Assembly: GCF_900188205.1 (NCBI RefSeq)
Contig: NZ_FZOH01000001.1
Coordinates: 530,359 to 594,358 of the forward strand
Direction: 5' to 3'
Source: Geodermatophilus saharensis
Lineage (GTDB): Bacteria > Actinomycetota > Actinomycetes > Mycobacteriales > Geodermatophilaceae
Length of the DNA stretch: 64,000 nt
Shown here: positions 40,677 to 49,832 of the stretch, piece by piece
Layout: every line of letters begins with the position of its first letter
How positions within the stretch are numbered: position 1 is the first letter of the stretch
Notes under the pieces: model-generated
Database searches by the model: none
Seen by the model: the letters and a program-made list of their open reading frames with translations, nothing else
What the model was told of the DNA's origin: nothing
Program-made: the position numbers and the translations under genes

Positions 40677-43262
40677 GTGTCCGGCTCGCTCCCGCCGAGC
40701 ACCGCGCTGCCCCCGCGCTCGGATCCCGCGTTCGAGCGGTTCGCCCGCCTGGTCCGCCGGCAACTGGACGTCCCGGTCGCGCTGGTGACGCTGGTGTCGG
40801 CCGACGAGCAGGTGTTCCCCGGCGCGGTCGGACTGCCCGAGCCGTGGCAGTCCACGCGGTGCACGCCGCTGAGCCACTCCTTCTGCCAGCACGTGGTGCG
40901 CTCCGCGGCACCGCTGGTCATCACCGATGCCCGCACCGAGCCGCTGGTCGCCGACAACCTGGCCATCCCCGACCTGCACGTCATCGCCTACGCCGGCGTG
41001 CCGATCACCGAGGCGGACGGGACGGTGGCCGGCTCGCTGTGCGCCATCGACAGCCGGCCGCGCACCTGGTCCGAGGACGACCTGGCCGTGCTGACCGACC
41101 TGGCCGGCGCCTGCAGCTCGGAGCTGCAGCTGCGTCAGGCCCAGCAGCGCGCGACCGAGACCGCCGCCCAGGCGCGGCGCCTGCTGGCCGAGCAGGAGAT
41201 CGCCCGGTCCCGGTGGGCGCTGGCGCTGAGCGCCGGGCAGGTGGGGACCTTCGACATGGACCTGGCCACCGGCGAGCTCACCGTCGACGACCGGCTGCTG
41301 GAGCTCTCGGGGATGGACCGGGCCACCTTCACCGGCCGCCCCGAGGACGTCTACGCCCGTGTCCACCCCGACGACGTCACCGACGTCACGGCCCGGGTCG
41401 AGCACGCCGTCAACACCGGCGGGACCTACGCCGCGGAGTACCGCATCCTGCTCGGCGAGGGGGCCCACCGCTGGCTGGCCGCCCGGGGGGAGGTGGTCGG
41501 GGCCGCCGCCGTTCGGCGCCTGGTCGGTGTGGTGCACGACATCACCACGCAGCGGGAGCCGTACGAGCAGGCCGCGCAGATCGTCGACGAGATGGCCGTT
41601 GGGTTCCTCGCGATGGACACCGACTGGGTGATCACGCACGTCAACCGCGAGGCGGAGCGGATCGCAGGTTCCCCCCGCGAGGAGCTGCTCGGCCGCACGC
41701 TGTGGGAGGCCTTCCCGGCGACGGTGGGCACCGTGTTCGAGGAGCGCTACCGGCGTGCCGCTGACACCGGGGAGCCGGTGTCCTTCGACGCCCACTACCC
41801 CGAGCCGCTGGACGTGTGGGTCGAGGTGCGCGCGGTCCCCCGCACGACGGGAGTGGCGCTGCACTTCGTGGACATCACCGCCCGCGCGCTGGCCGCCCAG
41901 CAGGCCGAGCGAGCCGTGGAGCGGGAGCGGCTGCTGTCGCGGATCACCGAGGAGCTGTCGGCGACGCTGGACGCCGACGAGGCCGCCCGCCGGCTGTCCC
42001 GGCTGGTGGTGCCCGGGATCGCCGACTGGTGCATCGTCACGCTCATCGACGACGAGGTGGCCGGCGGCGACCGCCGTGCGCTGCGCAACGTCACCTCCTG
42101 GCACCACGACCCGCACCTGCGCCCCGTGGTGGACGCCTACGCACAGCGCCGCCTGGGCGCCCTGCGCGATGACGCCCTGTTCGTCCGGGCGATGCGCACG
42201 GGGCAGCCGCAGCTGGTGACCCAGGACGCCACGGCGCAGGGCGAGGCGATGATGCAGCCGGGCCCGGTGCGCGACCTGGTTCGGCAGTTGGCGCCGGAGT
42301 CGATCGCCGTGCTCCCGCTGCCCGGCCGCGACGGTCCGGTCGGGCTGCTCAGCCTGGTCACGGACGGCAACCGCGGTGTGTTCGACGCCGAGGACCTGGT
42401 CACCGCACGGCACATCGCCGCCCGCGCCGGGCTGGTGCTGGACAACGCCCGCCTGTTCCGTCAGCAGAGGGGCCTGGCCGAGGGGCTCCAGCGATCCCTG
42501 CTCACCCCGCCGGCGGAACCCGGCCACCTGCAGATCGCCGTCCGGTACGTGCCCGCCGGACAGGCCGCGCAGGTGGGCGGGGACTGGTACGACGCGTTCC
42601 TGCAGCCCGGCGGCGCCGCCCTGCTGGTCATCGGTGACGTCGCCGGCCACGACGTGCAGGCCGCCGCGGCGATGGGACAGATCCGCAGCATCGTGCGCAC
42701 CGTCGGAGCGCTGGACCACGACGGCCCCGCCTCGGTGCTGCGCCAGGTGGAGCAGGTCATGCAGACCCTGCGATCGCAGATCCTGGCCACCACCGTGGTG
42801 GCACGGCTGGAGCAGACCGACGAGGAGAAGGCCGCCGGACTGACCCGGCTGCGCTGGTCGAACGCCGGACACCCGCCGCCGATGACGGTCACTCCCGATG
42901 GCGCGGTCACCGTCCTCGCCGCCGGACGCGCCGACCTGCTGCTGGGGGTCGACCCCACCGCACCACGCCGGGAAGCTCAGGTGACACTCGGCTGGGACAC
43001 CGTCGTCGTGCTGTACACCGACGGACTCGTCGAACGCCGCACCTCCGACCTCGACGCCGGCACCGCCCGGCTGCAGGCCGTGCTGGCCGACCTCGCCGGC
43101 CGCGAACTCGACGAGCTGTGCGACGAGCTGCTGGCCCGGATGCTGCCCGACGCACCCGACGACGACGTGGCCCTCATCGCAGTCCGCCTGCACCGGCAGG
43201 ACCGGCCGCGTCCGGCCGAGGCCGGCCCCGACCGGGTACCGCCGGGGTTCCCGGTCGACTGA
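40677..43262 (+). CDS. GAF-PAS-PAS-GAF-SpoIIE (PP2C) phosphatase
   Basis: 861 residues. GAF 1 (about 10-150; HSFCQHVV, VIAYAGVPI), PAS (about 175-290; WALALSAGQVGTFDMDLATGEL), PAS (about 300-410; VDEMAVGFLAMDTDWVITHVN), GAF 2 (about 425-590) and SpoIIE/PP2C (about 605-840; VGGDWYDAF, IGDVAGHD, LRWSNAGHPPP, LYTDGLVE, DDDVALI). Such RsbU/RsbP-type proteins dephosphorylate anti-sigma antagonists. GTG 40677 follows a GGGGGG run; longer in-frame starts (40032, 40269) are rejected on composition. Confidence 0.92.
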   Translation: MSGSLPPSTALPPRSDPAFERFARLVRRQLDVPVALVTLVSADEQVFPGAVGLPEPWQSTRCTPLSHSFCQHVVRSAAPLVITDARTEPLVADNLAIPDLHVIAYAGVPITEADGTVAGSLCAIDSRPRTWSEDDLAVLTDLAGACSSELQLRQAQQRATETAAQARRLLAEQEIARSRWALALSAGQVGTFDMDLATGELTVDDRLLELSGMDRATFTGRPEDVYARVHPDDVTDVTARVEHAVNTGGTYAAEYRILLGEGAHRWLAARGEVVGAAAVRRLVGVVHDITTQREPYEQAAQIVDEMAVGFLAMDTDWVITHVNREAERIAGSPREELLGRTLWEAFPATVGTVFEERYRRAADTGEPVSFDAHYPEPLDVWVEVRAVPRTTGVALHFVDITARALAAQQAERAVERERLLSRITEELSATLDADEAARRLSRLVVPGIADWCIVTLIDDEVAGGDRRALRNVTSWHHDPHLRPVVDAYAQRRLGALRDDALFVRAMRTGQPQLVTQDATAQGEAMMQPGPVRDLVRQLAPESIAVLPLPGRDGPVGLLSLVTDGNRGVFDAEDLVTARHIAARAGLVLDNARLFRQQRGLAEGLQRSLLTPPAEPGHLQIAVRYVPAGQAAQVGGDWYDAFLQPGGAALLVIGDVAGHDVQAAAAMGQIRSIVRTVGALDHDGPASVLRQVEQVMQTLRSQILATTVVARLEQTDEEKAAGLTRLRWSNAGHPPPMTVTPDGAVTVLAAGRADLLLGVDPTAPRREAQVTLGWDTVVVLYTDGLVERRTSDLDAGTARLQAVLADLAGRELDELCDELLARMLPDAPDDDVALIAVRLHRQDRPRPAEAGPDRVPPGFPVD

Positions 43263-43272
43263 TCCGGCCGCG

Positions 43273-43294
43273 CCCGCCGGGTCGACCGGGCGGG
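43273..43294. terminator. Convergent hairpin
   Basis: CCCGCCGGGTC (43273-43283) and GACCGGGCGGG (43284-43294) pair with one G-G mismatch. It lies between the convergent phosphatase and MEDS-kinase genes. Confidence 0.5.
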
Positions 43295-43297
43295 TGC

Positions 43298-44287
43298 TCA
43301 GGTCCAGCCGGTGGTGAGGCGGACGCTGGAGCCGTCTGCGTCGCGGCGCAGCGCCACGTGGTCGCACAGCTGGCGGGCCAGCCACAGGCCCATGCCGCCG
43401 GCGGAGAGGTCCTCGCCGTGCGCCGGCCCGTACCCGGCGAACGGGTCGGTCGGGCCGGGGCCGGCGTCGCGGATGGTGCAGACCAGCCGCCCGGGCGCAG
43501 TCCACAGCCGCAGACCGACCGGCCGGCGGCCGTGCCGGGTGCCGTTCGACGTCATCTCGTCGACGGCGAGCAGGAAGTCCTCGACGACGTCGGCGGGGCC
43601 GTCGACGGCCGACAGCACCCGGCGGATGGTGTGGCGCAGGCCGATGAGGTCGGTGACGTCCTCGGCGGCCAGCGCCGGCGGAGTGCGCTCCAACGGCTCG
43701 TCGGGCACCGGCAGCCCGGCCAGGTAGGTCGCCGGGTCGACGAAGTCCGGGTTGGCCCCGCGCCCCGCGGCGGTGACCAGGTGCGGATGGCTGTCACGGG
43801 CGCCGGCGAGCACCGCGTCGGACAGGCGGCGGGTGTCGAACACGCACAGCCCCCACAGCGGTGAGGCCGCGAACGCGTGGTTGATCACCGCCTCGTACCG
43901 CTGCCACTCCGTGCGGTCAGCGGCGGTGACGCCGAAGTCGACCTCGCCGACCACGCGGACCCGCCGGCCGGGGCCGGCCTGCTCACCCAGCCCGCGGAAG
44001 GTCCTGATCGCCGTCGGCGTCCGCGAGCGGTACAGGGCGTGCTGCTCGAGCACGAGGACGAGCGGGTGGTTGCCGAGCGCCTCCCGCAGGACGGACGTGG
44101 ACTCCGGGCTGACGGCGAGCACCGCACCGTCACCGGCGTCCAGGCCCTCGAGCAGGAACGGAGCGGCCACCGCGGCGAGGTCCTCGGCGGAGTCGTAGAA
44201 CGAGGCGTCGTGCCGGAAGCCGGGGGTCGCGCCGTCGGCGGCGACGTCCTGGCCGCCGTCGACGTGGGTGGGACCGCGTGAGTGCAA
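43298..44287 (-). CDS. MEDS-domain anti-sigma-factor-like HATPase
   Basis: 329 residues. The N-terminal MEDS (methanogen/methylotroph DcmR sensor) domain occupies about 25-190 (HDASFYDSAEDLAAVAAPFLLEGL, HALYRS). The C-terminal HATPase_c is RsbW-like (AVDEMTSNGTRHG, IRDAGPGPTDPFAG, GGMGLWLARQLCDHVAL). Proteins of this kind bind sigma-factor antagonists in partner switching. The convergent SpoIIE phosphatase is the natural opposing enzyme. TTG at 44287 is the only clear start near the expected N-terminus, with GGAG 9-10 nt upstream. Confidence 0.85.
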   Translation of the reverse strand: MHSRGPTHVDGGQDVAADGATPGFRHDASFYDSAEDLAAVAAPFLLEGLDAGDGAVLAVSPESTSVLREALGNHPLVLVLEQHALYRSRTPTAIRTFRGLGEQAGPGRRVRVVGEVDFGVTAADRTEWQRYEAVINHAFAASPLWGLCVFDTRRLSDAVLAGARDSHPHLVTAAGRGANPDFVDPATYLAGLPVPDEPLERTPPALAAEDVTDLIGLRHTIRRVLSAVDGPADVVEDFLLAVDEMTSNGTRHGRRPVGLRLWTAPGRLVCTIRDAGPGPTDPFAGYGPAHGEDLSAGGMGLWLARQLCDHVALRRDADGSSVRLTTGWT

Positions 44288-44908
44288 CGCTTCCGTCTCC
44301 CCGTGCCACTGGCCGTCCCTGCGAGGGCGAACGTCCTCACGGTGCCGCTCGACACCTGTGTACCCGAACCCGGGTCGGCTACGCCGTCACCGCGCGCGTG
44401 GCGTGGATCCGGACCGGCCGGTACCGCGAGCACCCGAGCGCGCGGGCCACGTTGCCGAACCCGTGGTGCTGCGCCGTGCTGTCGTCCCCGGGTCCGGTCG
44501 GCCAGGCCGGTGACGACAGCGAGGGCGTCCGGTCGGCCCAGCAGCACCGCACCGGCCTGGTCCACCCACGGGTGCGGCGACCAGGACCGCCTGGCCGGCA
44601 CGAGAGCGGGGAGTGGCACGCTCCGGCGGGCTCCCACCCGGACGACCACCTCGCGAGCCCGGCCTCGTGCCGGCCGGTGCGGCGATGCGCGCGGCTCCCG
44701 TCCCTGTCGTCCGGGTGCTGCGGCTCGGGGCCGTTCAGGTGGGGCCGAGGGCGCGAACGGCGCCCTTGCCCATGGTCGGCGGCTCGATCGTGCGGCTGCG
44801 GCGCCGTGGCGCTCCCGTGCCCCACAGGTCCGCGATGCGGGCAGCATGAGGCCGCCATCGACGACCGCCGGTACTCGGCCCGGCGACGCGGACAGCAGGG
44901 AGCCGGAC
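44288..44908. other. Gene-poor 621 nt
   Basis: No reading frame here has both a start with a ribosome site and protein-like composition. A minus-strand piece reading VDQAGAVLLGRPDALAVVTGLADR is protein-like but too short and unplaced. CCGGCACGAG near 44594 has an inverted copy near 44667. Confidence 0.5.
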
Positions 44909-45592
44909 ATGACGCGTGCGCAGCGCTCACCCTCCGAGGCAGCCGACCTCACGGCCGCGGCGGAGCCGTACCCGGCCGGGGAGTCCTCGCTGGGCTTCGA
45001 GCGGGTCGTCTTCTTCAGCGACGCCGTGTTCGCGATCGCCATCACGCTGCTGGTCCTGCCGCTGACCGCCGAGATCGAGCTGCCCGAGACCGGCCACGGG
45101 CTCGCGCGGCAGGTCTGGGAGCTGTGGCCCACCGTGCTCACCTTCGCCGTCAGCTTCCTGGTCATCGGCCAGTTCTGGATCGCCCACCACCGCACGTTCG
45201 GGCACATCCGCCGGCACGACACGGGGCTCATCTGGTGCAACCTGGTGGCCCTGCTGACGGTGGCGTTCGTGCCGTTCCCCGCAGCGCTGCTCGGCTCGCA
45301 CACCACTGCGGAGGACGCCTTCCCGGTCGTCTTCTACGCCGCCAGCCTGACCCTCACCAGCACCGCCATGACCGGCACGTGGCTGTACGCGGTGCACCGG
45401 CAGCTGGTCGAGGACGCCCTCAGCGTCGACGAGCGGCGGGCGATCACCCGACGCGCCTTCGCCACGACCGCCGTGTTCGCCGCCTCCATCGGCGCCGCCT
45501 TCCTCGGCCTGGGCGCCGCGGTCGCCTGCTGGCTGGTCGTGCTACCCGTCGCGCGCCTGGTGGCCGCGCGCCGAGCGGCTGTGCCGTCGTGA
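44909..45592 (+). CDS. TMEM175/DUF1211 family membrane protein
   Basis: 227 residues with six helices. FSDAVFAIAITLLVLPL carries the FSD motif of TMEM175 (DUF1211), and LVIGQFWIAHHRTF the second family signature. Eukaryotic TMEM175 is a potassium/proton channel; bacterial members conduct K+. ATG 44909 with AGGGAG upstream. Confidence 0.93.
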   Translation: MTRAQRSPSEAADLTAAAEPYPAGESSLGFERVVFFSDAVFAIAITLLVLPLTAEIELPETGHGLARQVWELWPTVLTFAVSFLVIGQFWIAHHRTFGHIRRHDTGLIWCNLVALLTVAFVPFPAALLGSHTTAEDAFPVVFYAASLTLTSTAMTGTWLYAVHRQLVEDALSVDERRAITRRAFATTAVFAASIGAAFLGLGAAVACWLVVLPVARLVAARRAAVPS

Positions 45593-45628
45593 GCTCCGGT
45601 GGTCCGGGCCGGTCCCCGCGGCTCGGGA

Positions 45629-45666
45629 CCGGACCCCGGTCCTCCAGCTGGAGGACCGGGGTCCGG
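45629..45666. terminator. 38-bp perfect palindrome, bidirectional terminator
   Basis: The 19-nt arms 45629-45647 and 45648-45666 (core GGTCCTCCAG/CTGGAGGACC) match exactly with no spacer. The element lies between two convergent gene ends. Confidence 0.75.
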
Positions 45667-45701
45667 TGCGTCGTGGCGGGTGTTGTCGTGCCGGGTTCCC
45701 G

Positions 45702-46166
45702 TCAGCCGGCGGGTGCGCCGGCCCCGGCCGGGACGGCGGGCGCCTCGCCGGGCACCACGCCGAGCTGGGCGAACAGGTCGGCCGGGTTCCAGTGCAGGTG
45801 GTGCCGGACGATCCGCCCGTCCCGCACCCAGCCGAAGGCGGCGTGGGCGAGGCGGAACGGGCGGCCGGTGGCGGGGATGCCGGCCAGCGGGCCGGTGTGG
45901 GTCCCGATCAGGAGGAACTCGTCGGCGAAGACGTCCCCGTCGCCGACGACGACGGTCTTCTCGATGCGCAGGTCGTCGGCCGCCGCCATGAGGGCGGCGA
46001 GGTCCTCGCGGATCGCCGCGCGCCCGACCACGCGCCGGCCGGTGCCGTGGTTGACGACCTCGGCGTCCTCCGCGTAGAAGGCGGCGGCCCGGTCCGGGTC
46101 GTGCTGGTTGAAGACCTCCGTGACGCCGAGGATGAACGCCTTGGGGTCGACGGGCTGTCCGGTCAT
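45702..46166 (-). CDS. SnoaL-like / NTF2-fold protein
   Basis: 154 residues. VTEVFNQHDPDRAAAFYAEDAEVVNHGTGRRVVGRAAIREDLAAL and RPFRLAHAAFGWVRDGRIVRHHLHW fit the SnoaL-like polyketide-cyclase/NTF2 fold. Such small enzymes or binding proteins are common and the ligand is unknown. ATG 46166 with GGAG upstream. Confidence 0.88.
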   Translation of the reverse strand: MTGQPVDPKAFILGVTEVFNQHDPDRAAAFYAEDAEVVNHGTGRRVVGRAAIREDLAALMAAADDLRIEKTVVVGDGDVFADEFLLIGTHTGPLAGIPATGRPFRLAHAAFGWVRDGRIVRHHLHWNPADLFAQLGVVPGEAPAVPAGAGAPAG

Positions 46167-46262
46167 CGGGGGCTCCTCTCGCGAGATCTGCGGACGACGC
46201 AGAGCCTGCTCGTCCCGACGTCCCCTGACATCGGGGATCGGCGCGTACCCGCGTCGGCGCGA

Positions 46263-49100
46263 CTACGTACGCAGGTGCCGCAGCTCGGTGCGCCGGCCCA
46301 GGCCGGTCTTGGCCAGCAGCCGCTCGACGTGCTTGTCGACGGTCCGCGGCGAGATGAACAACCGGCGCGCGATCTCGGTGCTGGTCAGGCCCTCAGCCAC
46401 GAGCGCGAGGACGTCGGCCTCCCGGTCGGTGACGCCCTTCTCCGCCAGCGCCGGCGGCACCGCGCGGTGCCCGGCGTCCCGGAGCACCAGCGGAGCGCCC
46501 GCCGTGCGCAGCAGCGACCGGCAGGCCCGCTCGAGGTGCACCTGGCCGGCGGCGCGGTAGAAGCGGGCGGCCTCGGTCAGCCACTCGACCGGCGCGCCCC
46601 AGCCGCCGGCGAGCGCCGACTCGGCGACCAGGCGGTCGGCCAGGTGCCGCTGCGCCCGGCAGCCGGGCGGGTCGAGCTGCCGCCGGGCATCCGCGACCAG
46701 GCGCTCGGCCTCGTCCCGCCGCCCGGCCCGGGCCGCGGCGACCGCGTCGGCATACCCGAGCAGCGCGGCGCCGACGGTGCCCGGCGGGGTCCGCGGCCGC
46801 ACCTCGGCGCGCGCTGCCGCGGCCGCCTCCTCGCCCCCGTCGAGGCTGCGCAGCAGCACCCAGTAGAACCAGAAGAAGCGCAGGTAGGGGCTGGGGACCG
46901 GCCGTGACGCCGCGACGGCGGCGTCGAAGGAGGCCAGTGCCGCGGCCCGCTCGTCGCGGACGAGGGAGTACAAGGCCCACCGGGCGTGCGCGGAGGCGTC
47001 GTGCTCGGGGAGCGGCACCCCGGCCTCGCCGATGCGGGCGAAGGCGGCCTCCATCGCCGCCCGGTCGCCGGCGATGGCGTGCAGCGCCGACTCCACCACG
47101 CACGCCTCGGCGAACGGCAGCCCCAGGCCGCTGCCCCGTGCGGTGTCCTGGCAGCGGCGGGCCGCGACCACCCCCGGCCCGACGTCCCAGCTGAGGTACC
47201 CCGAGCCGGCGATCTGCAGCTCGATGACGACCAGCGTGGACACCGCGCCGGCCCGTGCGGCCCGGTCGCGCGCCTGCCGCAGGCGCCCGACGTCGTTGCC
47301 GCGCACCAGGTCGATGGCGCCGAGCTCGTGGGCGGCGGTGATCTGCCACAGCGGCAGCGCCGCCTGCTCGGCCACCTGCAGCTGCCGGGTGAACAACTCC
47401 TCGGCGCGCTGCAGGTCCTCGTTGCGGGCGATCCGGCCCAGGACGTCGAGGGCCTCGCAGGTGGCGTCGGCCAGGCCGAGCTCCTCCGCGGCGTCCAGCG
47501 CGCGCCCGGCCGCGGCCCGCGCCTCCGCCACCCGGCCGGCGCCGATGAGCGCCCGCGCCGCGACGCCGTCCAGACGCGCCGCGGTGGCGGCGTCGGTGAC
47601 CAGCGCCCGGGCGCGGGCCAGGGCCGCGGAGGCGTCGTCCCACCGGCCGGCCGCCGTCGCGGCCTCCGCCACGCGCAGCGACACCCGCGCCCCCACGGCG
47701 GGGGTGCACCACGCGAGCAGGTCGGCGCCCAGGGCCAGCGTCGCGTCGACGTCACCGGCCGCGGCGGCCACCGCCACGCGGAGCTCGTCGACCTCCTGCC
47801 GCAGGTCCGGCGCCCCGCCGCACAGCCGGGCTGCCGCTGCCGCGACCTCCCCGGCGGTGGTCAGCGCCCCCTCCTCCAGCGCCCGGCGGGCGGCCGTCAG
47901 CAGCAGCCGGGCCGCCTCGGCGCCGTCCCCGGCCGACCGGGCCAGCTCGGCGGCCACGGTGCACCAGGGGCCGGGGAGCCCGGGGTGCGCCGCCCGGACC
48001 AGATCCAGCGCCCGGCCGGCCAGCGCGGCCCGCGACGCGGGACCGAGCTGGGCGAGCACCGTGTCGCGGGTCAGCGCGTGCCGGAACCGGTAGCCCGCCT
48101 CGTCGTCCCGCACCAGCAGCTGCAGCTCGACGCACCGCTCGAGCACCTCCTCCACCCCGACGGCCGGCCGGCCGAGCAGCGCGGCCAGGAGGGCGGAGTC
48201 GACGTCGCGGCCGAGCACGGCGGCCGCGCGCGGGACGAGCCGGTCGGGCACCGGGAGCTCGGCGACCTTCCACGCGAGGGCGTCGGCGAGGCTGCGCGGG
48301 ACCACCCAGGGCGCGTGCTCGGGCACCGTCCACCGGCCCGCCACGAGTTCCACGGCACCGCCACCGAGGAGCTCCTCGACCAGCAACGGCAGGCCGCCGG
48401 CGCGGGCGAGGACGGCGGACAGCCCGTCGGGGAGGGTGCCGGTGCCCAGGCAGGCGCGCGCCATGCGGGCGACGTCCTCGTCGGGGAGAGGCGCGAGCTC
48501 CACCACGCGCAGCTCGCGCCGGGCGGCCAGGGCCGCGACGACGTCCCGCCCGGGGCCGGGCTCGGGTCGCGCGGTGACGACCACCCGCAGCGCGCAGCCG
48601 GCGCCGTGGTCGGCGAGGTGCTCCAGGACGGCGAGCGACTCCCGGTCGGCCCAGTGCAGGTCCTCCAGGACCACCAGGACCCCGCAGCCGCCGTGCCGGC
48701 CGGCCGCGTCGAGCACGCGGAGCACCCCCTCGGCGACGACGACGCCGGACTCGACGCCGCCGCCGCCCTCGTCCCGCCACTGCGGGACCAGGCGCCCCAG
48801 CGCCGGCCGGAAGGGCGCCAGCCCGGCGTCCTCCGGCGGCCCGCCGCGGCGGCTCGCGGCCAGGAGCACCTCCTGCACCGGGCGGTACGGCACGGCCGCC
48901 CCGGCCGTCGCCCGGCCGCGCAGCACGAGCCAGCCACGGCCGGAGGCGGTCGCCGCCAGCTCCTCGACCAGCCGTGACTTGCCCACGCCGGCCTCGCCGA
49001 CGACGGCCAGCACGTGCCCGGACGACGCCGTCAGCAGGGACCGCAGCGTCTCGAGCTCGGCGTGCCGTCCGACCAGCTCCGGGCAGAGCGCGGCGGCCAT
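46263..49100 (-). CDS. Large LuxR-family regulator with AAA/STAND ATPase (MalT/LAL type)
   Basis: 945 residues. ELVGRHAELETLRSLL then Walker A GEAGVGKS (35-42) and Walker B VLVVLEDLHWAD make the AAA_16/NB-ARC-like sensor ATPase. A long helical TPR-like region (about 380-860) follows, and the last 65 residues are a LuxR HTH (VTDREADVLALVAEGLTSTEIARRLFISPRTVDKHVERLLAKTG). LAL regulators bind a signal molecule and ATP to activate nearby operons. ATG 49100. It lies beside, not within, the RR/HK operon at 49173-50986. Confidence 0.94.
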   Translation of the reverse strand: MAAALCPELVGRHAELETLRSLLTASSGHVLAVVGEAGVGKSRLVEELAATASGRGWLVLRGRATAGAAVPYRPVQEVLLAASRRGGPPEDAGLAPFRPALGRLVPQWRDEGGGGVESGVVVAEGVLRVLDAAGRHGGCGVLVVLEDLHWADRESLAVLEHLADHGAGCALRVVVTARPEPGPGRDVVAALAARRELRVVELAPLPDEDVARMARACLGTGTLPDGLSAVLARAGGLPLLVEELLGGGAVELVAGRWTVPEHAPWVVPRSLADALAWKVAELPVPDRLVPRAAAVLGRDVDSALLAALLGRPAVGVEEVLERCVELQLLVRDDEAGYRFRHALTRDTVLAQLGPASRAALAGRALDLVRAAHPGLPGPWCTVAAELARSAGDGAEAARLLLTAARRALEEGALTTAGEVAAAAARLCGGAPDLRQEVDELRVAVAAAAGDVDATLALGADLLAWCTPAVGARVSLRVAEAATAAGRWDDASAALARARALVTDAATAARLDGVAARALIGAGRVAEARAAAGRALDAAEELGLADATCEALDVLGRIARNEDLQRAEELFTRQLQVAEQAALPLWQITAAHELGAIDLVRGNDVGRLRQARDRAARAGAVSTLVVIELQIAGSGYLSWDVGPGVVAARRCQDTARGSGLGLPFAEACVVESALHAIAGDRAAMEAAFARIGEAGVPLPEHDASAHARWALYSLVRDERAAALASFDAAVAASRPVPSPYLRFFWFYWVLLRSLDGGEEAAAAARAEVRPRTPPGTVGAALLGYADAVAAARAGRRDEAERLVADARRQLDPPGCRAQRHLADRLVAESALAGGWGAPVEWLTEAARFYRAAGQVHLERACRSLLRTAGAPLVLRDAGHRAVPPALAEKGVTDREADVLALVAEGLTSTEIARRLFISPRTVDKHVERLLAKTGLGRRTELRHLRT

Positions 49101-49172
49101 CCCGGGAGTCTGCCGGAACCGCCGCGGCGGGCGGAGGGGTCCGCGCGCGGTCCCGGCTCGGCCGGCTCCGGA

Positions 49173-49832
49173 TCAGTCGGTCCCGGGGCCGACGAAGCCG
49201 GTCCGGTAGGCCCACACCACCGCCTGCGTGCGGTCGCGCACCCCGAGCTTGCCGAGGACGGCCTTCACGTGGGTCTTGACCGTCTCCGGCGAGAGCCACA
49301 CGCGGGCGGCGATCTCGGCGTTGGACAGTCCCTCGGCCATCGCGCGCAGCACCTCGACCTCGCGCTCGGTGAGCGCGGCGGCCGCGCGCAGCCGCTCGGG
49401 GTCGGCGGGCCGGCGGGCGGCGTGGACGGCCAGCAGCCGGCGGGTCACCGCCGGGGCGACGAGCGCGTCCCCGGCGTAGACCGTGCGGATGCCGTCGACC
49501 AGCTGCTCCGGGGTGGCGCGCTTGAGCAGGAAGCCGTCCGCCCCGGCGTCGAGCGCGTCGTCGACGACCTCGTCCAGGTCGAAGGTGGTGAGCACGAGGA
49601 CCCGCGGGCGTCGCGGCCAGGACACGATCTCCCGGGTGGCGGCGACCCCGTCGACCCGGGGCATCCGGACGTCCATGAGCACGACGTCGGGCCGCAGCGC
49701 CCGGGCGCGGTCGACCGCCTCCCGGCCGTCGGCCGCCTCGCCGACGACGGTGAGGTCGTCCTCGGCGTCGAGGAGCGCGCGCAGGCCGCTGCGCACCAGC
49801 CGGTCGTCGTCGGCCAGCAGCACGCGGATCAC
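49173..49832 (-). CDS. NarL/LuxR-type response regulator
   Basis: 219 residues. Receiver: VLLADDDRLVRSG, VVLMDVRMPRVDG (phospho-Asp), LVLTTFDLDE and FLLKRAT. HTH: LTEREVEVLRAMAEGLSNAEIAARVWLSPETVKTHVKAVLGKLG. GTG 49832 overlaps the kinase stop by GTGA. Confidence 0.94.
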   Translation of the reverse strand: MIRVLLADDDRLVRSGLRALLDAEDDLTVVGEAADGREAVDRARALRPDVVLMDVRMPRVDGVAATREIVSWPRRPRVLVLTTFDLDEVVDDALDAGADGFLLKRATPEQLVDGIRTVYAGDALVAPAVTRRLLAVHAARRPADPERLRAAAALTEREVEVLRAMAEGLSNAEIAARVWLSPETVKTHVKAVLGKLGVRDRTQAVVWAYRTGFVGPGTD

